Assembly (NCBI GenBank): GCA_024114885.1
Contig: CP099429.1
Span: 1,488,001-1,552,000, forward strand
Reading direction: 5' to 3'
DNA length: 64,000 bases
Source of the DNA: Septoria linicola
Taxonomy: Eukaryota; Ascomycota; Dothideomycetes; Mycosphaerellales; Mycosphaerellaceae
A model generated the notes under the pieces. That model saw only the letters and a list, made by a program, of their open reading frames with translations, was not told where the DNA came from and searched no databases. The position numbers were made by a program, and so were the translations under genes. Of the stretch, positions 33,428 through 42,478 are shown piece by piece; position 1 is the first letter of the stretch; the number at the start of each line of letters is the position of its first letter.

Positions 33428-34361
33428 TCAATGAGCAGCCACTGCGTTTCCACTTCGGTTCCAGCTCCCAATTGTGAACTGACTGTTGCACATGTTCGTC
33501 AATTCCCATGTCTCAGCCTTTAACTCTCCACTCTCCTCCTCCAGATCCTCCCAGTCGCCAGCTGCACCACTGACGAAGCAAGGCGCCATGAAGTGGTCGT
33601 CAGTCGCATGTGCATCTCGATACTGCGGATGCTTCATCAACCTCGTGATGCCTCTCCGCAATACAGGCCCTCGATTGTTCTGAATGACATCCTCTACACT
33701 CTGTCTGAACTCCAGCGCCCAACCTTCCGGTGGAATCTCCTGGGCGAAGTTGTCACGATACTTGAGCATTGGTGCCCACTTGTTGCGATACAGGTTGTGT
33801 ACTGCTCCTCCGGTGCCAATGATGAGGTAGCCTTCCTTCCTGAGGGGACGGAGTGTAGATCCTACACGCATGTGAAAGTGAGGGTCGAAACGAGCGTTCA
33901 TGGAGACGATCACCGTGGGCGGACACTTCTTGGGGAACATTCTGATCGGGATGAGGTATGTGTCGTGTATCCACTCAAATTTGTCGTTAGGCTTGACATT
34001 GTAACCTTCATCTCGGAGCAGTTTCATGCATCGCTTGCCGGTTGGTAGATCCGCTTCCAACTTGTAGTCGACGTATTTCGAAGGATGCACATAAGCTACT
34101 GGAGAGTTTCCTGGCGCAGAGTTCATGGCCACTTCGATCTGATCGCCTGTCGCATCCCAGTGGGCTCCCATCATGATTACACCTTTGATGCCGTTGGCAA
34201 GGGCATCGTCACCAGCCTTCTTCCAGTAATTGGCAGACGTTGACTCTTCACCGAGCATCATGGTCGAGCCATGAGAGAAGAAGTGCACTGGCGTCACTCC
34301 TAACGCATTATCAGTGACTGGCATCTCGGTGTATGCCACTATTCGACCTTGACTTACCCAT
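33428..34361 (-). CDS. Class III extradiol ring-cleavage dioxygenase (DODA/LigB type)
   Basis: The main exon is 34299-33428. Its frame continues upstream only to a TTG, but a four-base first exon (ATGG, 34361-34358) with a perfect donor GTAAGT and acceptor GTTAG (intron 58 nt) yields MGVTPVHFFSHGSTMMLGEE, the normal start of this family; total 291 aa. Non-haem iron ligands are expected in FFSHG and MGAHWDATG, and the substrate loop in IHDTYLIPIRMFP, MNARFDPHFHMR and IIGTGGAVHNL. These enzymes open catecholic rings next to the diol (e.g. DOPA, protocatechuate). Given the hydroxylases beside it, ring fission in the same pathway is the likely job. Confidence 0.9.
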
Positions 34362-34691
34362 CTTTTCGAAACTGCGATTGAATCCAAGTATGCAACAACG
34401 TCCAGACCAAGCGTTCAGTCCAGTATGATCGATCCTATCAATAGTCACAAGCGGATCAAGCTTAGCTGACACGTCCAAGTGGTTCGGGCCAGACTTGATG
34501 GGTTGCGCCCACATGCTTCCGGCGCATTCAGCACTTCCGGGCCTGCCCACTCCGAGATCTCCAACGAAGTGATTGGACACATTCTGGAGCGCAATAGACG
34601 GAGTGCACAATGATACTTTGCCAGAGAACGCTGATAGAGTTAAAGGACTGTGCTGTGACGGTCTGTCTCTTCACTACTGCACGGCTGCTAC
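34362..34691. other. Short intergenic stretch
   Basis: 330 bp upstream of the dioxygenase start and downstream of the oxalate decarboxylase stop. No open frame with supporting features; probably the dioxygenase promoter. Confidence 0.4.
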
Positions 34692-36148
34692 CTAGAGCTC
34701 TTCCGCAAAGTCCCAAGCGTCTGCATCCTTGAGATTCGACTTGATCACATCCTTCTCAGCACCCTCGATAGCCTTTGCAAACTTAGCTGCGCCTATAGGA
34801 TCATCTTTGAAAAGATGATCTCTGACATTCTTAGCGGGCGTTTCGCCCAGCCACTGAAAGAGGGAGAAGTCTTGAAACTCTGCAGCACGGAAGATCTCGA
34901 GTACTTCCAGAGGCTCGTCGTCTTCGCTCAGGTTCTCGATGAAGTGGCCCATGTTCTTCGGCACGATACCAACATCTCCAGCAGTATAATCAAAAGTGCG
35001 CGCAGCTCCTTGAGCGCCGAAGATGGTGACACGAGCTCTGCCCTTGATGAAGAATGACCACTCATCTGCGTTGGGATGCCACTGCAGACCACAGGTCAGT
35101 ACTGTCCATAGAATAGTGAGAGGCACGTTCAAAGACTTACGTGCATCTCACGCATGGCACCTGGCTCAATATCGAGATGTGCAGCGGCCACCGTCTTTGA
35201 GATCGGAAAATTGCGGCTGTCAGTGATGCGTACAGATCCGCCAGTAGCATTGACTGGCTCCTGCGCAAGCATTTTGTGAGTGAAATTGTGCTTAGACTTC
35301 TTGAAAGTCTTTGGGCGCTCCTTGTCAATCGAGCCTGGCAGCTCGCCTTGGAAGATGTACTTTTCCTTTTGTGGCAACGTAGCAAAGACTTCAGGTGGTA
35401 GCTTGAAGTTCTCAGCCTTGACGGATTGTGGTGTGTGCGCCAGCCAATCGGTCAGCAGGAAAGTACTCTCTTCACTGAACGACCCATCGTCAAAGATGAG
35501 CAGGAACTCGGTGCCATTCGGATCAAGACCTTGTAGAGAGTGCGGGTGGCCTGACGGGAAATACCACAGGTCGCCTTTCTCAACATCGTCGACAAATGAG
35601 CCGCCGTCAGTGTCGAGTGCAGTTACACGAACTTTGCCTTCAAGCACATAAGCCCACTCGGCTTCCTTATGCCAGTGGAGCTCGCGAATGACGCCTTCAT
35701 CGAGGCGCATGTTGACGCCCGCAAGCTCGACTGAGGTTGGCAGCTCTTTAATGGTGGTCTGTCTGGTCCAGCCACCCTCTTCGATGCGAACATGAGAGTC
35801 TGCAAAGCTCCTACATCACATTAGCACACGTTTGACTCTTTCTCTGGTCACCACGTACCATCGCATGTTCTTGAAGTCTCCATGATCTGTAGAGGGCGGC
35901 CTGATCATGTCTGGGTTCTGTCTCTCGCGATCGCGATTGCGAGGTCCCAAAACATCAGTGCCATCTCCATTCCTGAGTGGTTCAGGATGTAGATTGCGAC
36001 CAACGGAATCGATTTTATGATCGTAAGGATCGTAGTAGTCCTTCTGGTATGGATTGCTTTTCGAGTGGCCAAGCGGATGTTGGCGGGCTGGTGCAGCTAG
36101 GCACGAGGCCGATAGCACGGACGCTAGTACAGCACTTGAAAGATGCAT
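34692..36148 (-). CDS. Secreted bicupin, oxalate decarboxylase family
   Basis: Exons 36148-35859, 35810-35141 and 35081-34692 (introns 48 and 59 nt), 449 aa. Signal peptide MHLSSAVLASVLSASCLAAP. Two cupin domains each carry manganese ligands: HWHKEAEWAYVLEGK with GHPHSLQGL, and HWHPNADEWSFFIKG with MGHFIENL; the second HWH straddles an intron. The loop SEESTF corresponds to the active-site lid that, with its Glu, favours decarboxylation (formate + CO2) over oxidation. Fungi secrete such enzymes to control oxalate and pH. Oxalate could also arise from C2 fragments of ring degradation, linking it to the neighbours, but that is speculative. A TATAAT on the minus strand at 36205-36210 is a plausible TATA element. 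Confidence 0.92.
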
Positions 36149-36691
36149 TGCGATGACACTGCAATGGCTTGGAACATTCAAAGGTGGATGTTCCTGCCAC
36201 AAGTATTATACCTATTGCTTTGACTTCGGCTAATGTCAGGGACGGATTTCTGCACGTCATTATTGCTGAAGTTGTTGTTATGTCGGCTGCGCGTAGCTGA
36301 CCAAAACATCCAGCAAGCGACCCGTTCAAGCCGCTTTACTGGTTGCTGTGCGAGGCCAGGCCCAACATACTGGCTTTGTGAGCCTTCTGTTGTCGAGGAT
36401 AGAGCGGGTGTCAAGGGCCGAGGAAAGCTGAAGTGCAGACTCGCAAAAGCAAATAAGCACATGCGGGCAGCCACATCAGCAACGACAAATCCCTCTCGCC
36501 GCACAGGATATATCAACCCGCTCGAGCCGCCGGTGTTTTCTGCTGCGAAGCGTCGAGCTCATTTGTGCATTCTGAGAGCTGTCCTGCCACAGACGTGTTC
36601 AAAAGGCGCGTTCAGTGCGGAGAAAGTAACACGGCTCGCTTGGCGGACCAGTCACTCCGACATTGCCACTCTACCCGCTCTAGCCGATACC
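36149..36691. promoter_or_regulatory. Divergent promoter, oxalate decarboxylase and DUF1275 gene
   Basis: 543 bp between two outward-facing starts. It holds a minus-strand TATAAT (36205-36210) about 60 bp before the decarboxylase ATG. The plus frame stays open through most of it, but no ATG before 36692 gives a sensible protein. Confidence 0.45.
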
Positions 36692-37552
36692 ATGTCGTCT
36701 AGCTATGGCACCATCGAGCCAATCAGACCAGCAACCAACAGACTCTTCAGCCGCACAGACGAAGAAGCAGTGACTTTGCTGCACAAGGACGATGAGCCGC
36801 CGAGCTATGGCGCGCGGCTGGCAGCTCACTTCAATCAGAAAGTCAGCAAAGATTGGGCAGACCTACTACTTCTGGCTTGCTATGTGATCACAGGACTTCT
36901 GGACAGCAGCAGCGTCTATACCTTTGGATCATTTGTGTCGATGCAGACTGGCAACACAATCTACATTGGTACCGGTATCGTGGCCCCGGCTGAAGACGAC
37001 CGCTGGATCCGGGCACTCATATCTGTCGGCTTCTTCTGCTTTGGCAGTTTCGTCTTCCCAAGATACCACCGCTATTTTGGCGCTCAGAAGAGATGGGTTC
37101 TTGTATCGTCACTGATTCTGCAGACCATCTGTATTGCCATATCAGCTGCCATGGTCACAATTGGCCCCAAAATCACTCCAAAGGGCGAATTGAATCAGTG
37201 GGTCATCGTGCCGCTCGCACTGGTGGGATTCCAGGCTGCAGGACAGGCGTATCTGAGCAGAGTGGTCAAGTTCAATGCCTTGACAAGCGTTGTGCTCACA
37301 TCTGTCTATCACGACTTGTTTGCTGATGCGAGGCTGTTTGATGTCCCAAAGAACAATGTTGAGCGTAATCAGCGAACGGGTGCAGTCGTACTCTTGCTGG
37401 CCGGCGCCATGGTTGGTGGTGTCTTTGCGCATAGCTCCATCGGACTGGCTGGCGCACTGTGGACTGCCACGGCTCTGAAGATACTTGTCACCATTGCGTT
37501 TTCGGTCTGGAAGGAGGAGAAGACAGCTGCGCGAGTTTCTACGCTTAGCTAA
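36692..37552 (+). CDS. DUF1275 (YoaK-like) integral membrane protein
   Basis: ATG 36692 (accATGTCG) gives 286 aa without introns. After a hydrophilic N-terminus (residues 1-60) come about six membrane segments. The family signature is visible in the first: LLLLACYVITGLLDSSSVYTFG then FVSMQTGNT, the conserved T-G-N motif of DUF1275 transporters, and later GFQAAGQAYLSRVVKFNALTSVVLTSVY in similar blocks. The biochemical function is unknown; in fungi these genes often sit in secondary-metabolite or catabolic loci and are assumed to export or import small molecules. Here it is divergent from the oxalate decarboxylase, so co-regulation is plausible. Confidence 0.88.
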   Translation: MSSSYGTIEPIRPATNRLFSRTDEEAVTLLHKDDEPPSYGARLAAHFNQKVSKDWADLLLLACYVITGLLDSSSVYTFGSFVSMQTGNTIYIGTGIVAPAEDDRWIRALISVGFFCFGSFVFPRYHRYFGAQKRWVLVSSLILQTICIAISAAMVTIGPKITPKGELNQWVIVPLALVGFQAAGQAYLSRVVKFNALTSVVLTSVYHDLFADARLFDVPKNNVERNQRTGAVVLLLAGAMVGGVFAHSSIGLAGALWTATALKILVTIAFSVWKEEKTAARVSTLS

Positions 37553-37584
37553 AGCTACACTGTACACTTGAGGCTAAGATCTAA

Positions 37585-39077
37585 TCACACTGGCCGTGAA
37601 TACTTCCACAGCCAGTATGCGCCTGTTGCAGAGACAGTCAGTGTACTCGCTAGAATCAGACCTGCATTGTACAAGAAACCTTGTTCGAAATATCCCACGC
37701 CGCCTCCAGGATTCCGCTTGAACGCTTTCAAAGGAGTAGTGGCTTCCGCTGTGAGCTTCTTTGCTATATCGCTGTTGTGCGAGCCTAAGACCGTCACAAG
37801 TTTCTCTGATCTCACAGATGCCTCGATGTACACTGGCCGATTCAAGGTGAAGCAATCCGTGGAATAGCATTGATTCGAATCAGTATGCCGTCCAGTGGGT
37901 ATCGCTGGGCCGAGAAGCAGCTCACGTGGTATGTGGTTGATGAAAGCTCGCTCGGCCGGGATGAATTGTGAGAGGTATTTGCCCGTTGCCGGCTTCCCAA
38001 AGTGGTATGCTGCAGCCGCGGGTGTGGTGGCGTGGAATCCGAAGAGGTCTATAGCATCGTCGAGGCTCTTGACTGCATAGATCTTGAGAATTGGAGATGA
38101 CGATTTGGCGAGGAACGTGGCGCTTCTTGAGTGCAGCTCCACGATCGCGAGGTCGTTCTTCCGAAATAGAATTCGAGCTTTGGAGTCAGACTTGCTAAGC
38201 TGCTCAACCGCTTCGTCGACTCTTCCACTTCGGATTGTCTGCACATGCGCCTTCGTGTCCGTGACGAGTTTGGACGATTCACTGTGAACGGCCTGCAAGA
38301 ATTCCTCTTTGGTAAACTCGTTGATTAGAACAAGGTCAGGAGCATAGGAGCTCGTTCCACCAAATTTGGAGCGCGCTGCAACTAGTTCTCGAGCCGCAAC
38401 TTGGAAGTCTGCTGTACGGTCCACCACTGCGATCACGAAGGCATCTGATCTAGAAGTGAGCTGGTTCGCTCTCGGAACAGTCTGGACTCCATTCTGAAGA
38501 ACGCGAATTGCGGTCGCGGGTAGCTCATCATCTCTGACTGGTTTTGATGCCAATGCCAAAACGTCTGCGTCCAGAGTCGCGGGTAACAATCGCCGCAAGA
38601 GTCCGGGCACTGCGCGAAGGTTGTTTTCGAGCTGTTTTGGGTTCAGTAACCAGCAGCTATCACGATCAATACGGTACTCACAAGAACAATCACCGTGTTA
38701 CCAGCCGTCAAAGCCGTACTCAGTGGCACAATCACTGAGTAAAATAGCGTGTGTGCAGTGGGCTCGATGTACACGATGCCTGCAGCGACTCTTCTGTTGG
38801 CTGCATCGTTGCCATGAGCAACCAAGTATTCCTCATCATGTGCTTCCTTCGGGATCAAAGTAGCATAGTCGCGCTTCACAGCTGATAATGCCTCGTGATA
38901 CTCTACTGCCACCTCGGCAGGCGCATGCCCGGAATCTGCGGCGATCGCTTGCTTGATTTCATTGACGTTTTCGATCAGTGCCTTGCACAGCTTTTCCAAT
39001 TCTACCTGTCGATGGTAGATGTTATCGAGGCGACCATCGATAGCTGCTGCTTGAACACGAGGAAATGCTGGCGCCAT
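37585..39077 (-). CDS. ALDH-fold protein lacking catalytic residues, C-terminal membrane anchor
   Basis: Exons 39077-38682 and 38631-37585 (intron 50 nt), 480 aa. The fold matches class 3-type aldehyde dehydrogenases: the N-terminal helical region, IVYIEPTAHTLFYSVIVPLS followed by TAGNTVIVL, and the C-terminal AYHFGKPATGKYL region. Yet key residues differ. Where active enzymes have G-Q-T-C-x-A-P-D this protein reads GTSSYAPD, with Ser in place of the nucleophilic Cys. The ELGGK motif carrying the general base is replaced (TSRSDAFVI), and the oxyanion Asn of P-W-N-Y-P is not seen. It ends with a hydrophobic helix (FLYNAGLILASTLTVSATGA). It is probably a membrane-tethered pseudoenzyme. Its stop lies 33 bp from the convergent DUF1275 gene. 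Confidence 0.75.
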
Positions 39078-39414
39078 GGTGTGCTATGCTGTAAGATTGT
39101 AGTTCTGGCTGTAGACCTAGAACAGGTGAGGTCAAAGGACATGCAGAATAGCACTTGTCGGACTTTCGGGTCTACCCATGGCTAGACCACTTCGTGTAGC
39201 AATCTTACGGGCAATGTCACAAGTATGTGGGCGCCTCCAGTAGGTGTGCCCACTATAGATGTGGCATTGTTGGTTTCGGAAGGGTGGCTTCCGGTGGGGT
39301 CGAAGTTGACGGTCAGACAGCTGAGCCTGGACATCACCTCTTGCGAACTAGCTACAGCTTGACGATCGAGTTCATAGTCAAGCTAAACAAGGAAACACTG
39401 CCATCATTTCAGAA
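39078..39414. promoter_or_regulatory. Divergent promoter region, ALDH-like gene and small hypothetical
   Basis: 337 bp between outward-facing start codons; nothing else distinctive. Confidence 0.35.
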
Positions 39415-39839
39415 ATGTCTGTGACGACAACGGAAAACGCGCGCATCACTGCACTTCGACACGCTCTTGCAGATTACGAACTACACCACAGTCAACCCAG
39501 CGAGAACGAGGCAACAGAGGCCCCGCCGCCCAATGCCCAATCAGAGCCGTCGGTAGAGACTCCATCAGATTGGGAAGACCAATGGAGAAGAGTGCCAGCC
39601 TATAGGCCTGTGAACCCAGATCTGATCAACGGAGACCGGAACGAGTTCAACAATGCGATCGAGAGGAATTTCATCAGAGTAATGTTTGGCGGAGTGTGGA
39701 TGCAAGCTGTGAGTAGCATGGAAGAGAGTATGATCGATGTGAGCTAACGTGTCTGAAGACTGCAAGTCAGCTGTGGAGGTCAACGGGTGGGAAGCTGAAT
39801 GATAGCATATTCAAAATCAAGATCGGCGGAGAGTGGTGA
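39415..39839 (+). CDS. Small hypothetical protein, 124 aa
   Basis: Exons 39415-39708 and 39759-39839, intron 50 nt with GTGAGT donor and a CTAAC branch site. Both junctions keep the frame and the protein ends KIKIGGEW. The first half is acidic and Pro-rich (EATEAPPPNAQSEPSVETPSD); the second (DWEDQWRRVPAYRPVNPDLI, RNFIRVMFGGVWMQ) is aromatic-rich and probably folded. No signal peptide. The intron quality makes this a likely real gene, but I know no family. It is convergent with the fumarylacetoacetase gene (127 bp between stops). Confidence 0.6.
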
Positions 39840-39966
39840 GTACATAGTAAAGCATTGGCAGCCTCAAGATAGCGAGATGCCTCCTACATTGTTCTTTCCA
39901 GCGAACTTGTAGGCATCACAATATGCTTGATCTGCGGATCTCCAAAATAGTGCATACGAAAGATTT

Positions 39967-41199
39967 CTACGCAAGCTGTCTTGCTGGCAGCAAAGTGGCA
40001 GTACATTCTCCAAATCCCACGCCATCACCACAATAGCCCGAGAGCGTGACAACTTCTCCATCTTCAAGATATCCTCTTGGAGGAGTTGTGCCTTGCTTCA
40101 TGAACTCCAAAAGGCAGCCATGCTCGTTATCGCCACCTCCACTCACTGTGCCTGTAGCCAGAAGATCACCTGTTCTCAGGCCACAGCCACCAATCGCCTG
40201 ATGGGCAACACATTGCGCCAAGGTCCAGTACATCCATGAGCTGTTACTTTGACATAATGTCTGTGGAGCAGCGCCATTTTTGCCAGAAGTGACGTCGACC
40301 TGGAGACTGATGTTCAAAGCACTGGAGGCAGAGGCTGTCAAATAAGATACATCAGCTTTGTCTGTCCTTGCAGGTGCGGCAGTCTTGAACGCCTGCAAAG
40401 CAGTGCTTGTGACGACCCAAGGTGACATGGTAGTCCCGGCATTCTTGCCATTCAGCGGCCCAAGAGGGATCATTTCCAGAGCCTGGATGTCTCTCCCACT
40501 CCAGTCGTTGATGATCACATAGCCAAAGATGTGCTCTTCGGCCTCCTCTGCCGTGATGCGTTGATTACGGGGCAGAGGTCGTCCTATGATGGCACCAAGC
40601 TCAAGTTCGTAGTCCATTCTCTCGCACGGTCCGAACACAACGTCACTTTGCATTGGTTTCCCGCTCCCATGCTGTCCGAGAGGGCGCTCGACTGGCGTAC
40701 CGGAAATATCAATGCTAGAGCATCGTCCTGCGTAGCCGATGGGAAAGTGGAAGAACGCTGGAGGTGTAGAACGCTGGCCAGTCATAGCTTCGGAAGCATT
40801 CTGTACGTGGTGATGCGAGCACGAAAAGTCCGTAAAGTCTCCCACTTGTACTGGCAGGTGCATGTTGACCTCTGAGATGCTTCGTACAGCCTCTGAGGGC
40901 AGTCTCTTGAGGTCATCGTCCTTATTAATCTCTGTTTGTATGCGGAGTCTGACTTCGTTCTGGACAACGGCCGGCAGTGCTGCAAGGTCGTTCAAGGTCG
41001 ATTGCTTGAACACTTCCTGCGGCAAGCCATTGACGTCCGCGAAGAGATGCTGCAACGGCTCCAGGAAGATAACGCTATCATGATAATGTGTAACCACAAT
41101 AGGCTTGCTTGAACCACCAATGGAAGCAATGCCGAAGGGTATGTTGTCGATCCCGAAATGTGAGGCATAGCCATCGCGAGGTGAGGTTGTCGTAGCCAT
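39967..41199 (-). CDS. Fumarylacetoacetase (FAH) family hydrolase
   Basis: Single exon, 410 aa from ATG 41199 (the frame continues upstream but ATG 41199 starts at the normal point). The N-terminal FAH_N domain (FGIDNIPFGIASIG) is followed by the catalytic FAH domain: VGDFTDFSCSHHHVQNASEA, metal-binding CERMDYELELGAIIGRP, NDWSGRDIQALEMIPLGPL and NGKNAGTTMSPWVV. FAH cleaves fumarylacetoacetate to fumarate and acetoacetate in the homogentisate branch of tyrosine and phenylacetate catabolism. In the first block the usual Y-S-S-x-x-H-A-x-N is changed to SCSHHHVQN, which may hint at a related beta-diketone substrate. It is divergent from the cupin gene and probably co-expressed with it. Confidence 0.92.
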   Translation of the reverse strand: MATTTSPRDGYASHFGIDNIPFGIASIGGSSKPIVVTHYHDSVIFLEPLQHLFADVNGLPQEVFKQSTLNDLAALPAVVQNEVRLRIQTEINKDDDLKRLPSEAVRSISEVNMHLPVQVGDFTDFSCSHHHVQNASEAMTGQRSTPPAFFHFPIGYAGRCSSIDISGTPVERPLGQHGSGKPMQSDVVFGPCERMDYELELGAIIGRPLPRNQRITAEEAEEHIFGYVIINDWSGRDIQALEMIPLGPLNGKNAGTTMSPWVVTSTALQAFKTAAPARTDKADVSYLTASASSALNISLQVDVTSGKNGAAPQTLCQSNSSWMYWTLAQCVAHQAIGGCGLRTGDLLATGTVSGGGDNEHGCLLEFMKQGTTPPRGYLEDGEVVTLSGYCGDGVGFGECTATLLPARQLA

Positions 41200-41554
41200 G
41201 CTGAAATCCAATCTTGAGTCTGAGCGTGGTATGGGTCGTGTGAACTGCCAGTGCCTTAACACACTTTGAGCTTACTTCTCTGTCAAGTTGACGGTGGATC
41301 CGCTACCGTAGTGTGTCCCGATGTTGCCCAGAAATGCTTACCTCCATGTCGCGTGCCGCCCACGTCTTCCGTTGCCCTTGTTATGGCTCGGCACATGCAG
41401 GTCCGCTTTCCGTGCTACTGTAGTACTTCTTCTGAATCAATGCTCTGCGTGTCTTGCGAACTGTCAACCAAGTGAATCACTCAGTCTCATCAGCAAAGGT
41501 ATCAAGGCTCGTCTACATCCAAATCTCAACAAGCTACAATTTTGGACCTACACA
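41200..41554. promoter_or_regulatory. Shared divergent promoter, FAH and cupin genes
   Basis: 355 bp between outward-facing starts. The plus-strand leader before 41555 is A/C-rich. A good place to look for binding sites of the regulator encoded at 42479, but I cannot point to one. Confidence 0.4.
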
Positions 41555-42109
41555 ATGGCATCAAGCAATGAACTCCCAGCTCCGACTGTCATCAGGACTA
41601 CCCATAACGAAGAGGGCAAGGCCATCATCTCGAAAGCTGTACCAGAACAACCCACACCCCAAGTCGTATCGAACGGCGATGCCAAATTTTATCTTGCATA
41701 TGCGACGTCCCAATTTCCCGTCGACATGAACAAAGACAAAGATCTGGACGCATACCAGGAATTTGCTAGCCAGCCGCCTGGATTGGTCGTCAATAACGGG
41801 ACTGTCCTGAGGCATGTAGACATGGCTCCTGGCATTACCAGTCCGATGCATAGGACTGTGTCGATGGACTATGGGATCGTCATTGCAGGGGATATTGAGC
41901 TCATCTTGGACTCAGGAGAGGCTAGAAGAATGGGTGCAGGTGATATCTGCGACCAAAGAGGGACAATGCATGCATGGCGAAACTTGAGCCAGACTTCATA
42001 CGCACGAATGCTTTATGTGCTGCAGCCAAGCCAGCCATTGAAGATTGGAGAGCAGACTTTGGGCGAGGACTATGGCGGCACCATGGATGGGGTTCGGTCG
42101 TCGACGTGA
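41555..42109 (+). CDS. Single-domain cupin protein, 184 aa
   Basis: ATG 41555 lies in good context (cacaATGGC). The upstream frame is open but has no credible start. The cupin barrel spans residues ~75-165: motif 1 region PGITSPMHRTVSMDYGIVIAGDIELIL is visible in blocks (SPMHRTVSMDYG) and motif 2 as GDICDQRGTMHAWRN. Both retain His, Glu/Asp-type ligands, so metal binding is likely. Such small cupins next to FAH-type hydrolases occur in aromatic and uronate catabolic clusters, as dioxygenases, isomerases or regulators. The exact reaction cannot be read from the sequence. Confidence 0.82.
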   Translation: MASSNELPAPTVIRTTHNEEGKAIISKAVPEQPTPQVVSNGDAKFYLAYATSQFPVDMNKDKDLDAYQEFASQPPGLVVNNGTVLRHVDMAPGITSPMHRTVSMDYGIVIAGDIELILDSGEARRMGAGDICDQRGTMHAWRNLSQTSYARMLYVLQPSQPLKIGEQTLGEDYGGTMDGVRSST

Positions 42110-42478
42110 AAGTGTCCCATAGCCGATGATGAGCTCGAAGTGTAGTTCGATGCCCTTTGGTGGTGTAGTATTGAAGCAGAAACGGTAGGCAAAGAGCGAA
42201 AGCCTCGGGTAGAGGAGAGATCACCAATCCTGTGTCTTGGCTCGCGCTCGGACGTCCATCCACTTCTCCGCTCGCGACCCATTTCATCCAGTCGACTGAC
42301 TCTCATCGAGATGAAGGTCAGCAAATGTGCCAAATTGGTGTTCTTCTGTTCAAAGCCAGAAGTAGAAGTTGGCGAGACAAGCAATCAGCGCTGATTCTGA
42401 CCGCCATGACCTGAAAGCCCTGTTCCGGCTGAGCATGGGATTCGTCCACTATACCCGATACCGTTTCTGCCGGATACC
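42110..42478. other. Intergenic, upstream of transcription factor
   Basis: 369 bp; overlapping minus-strand frames have no supporting features. Probably the regulator's promoter and leader. Confidence 0.4.
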
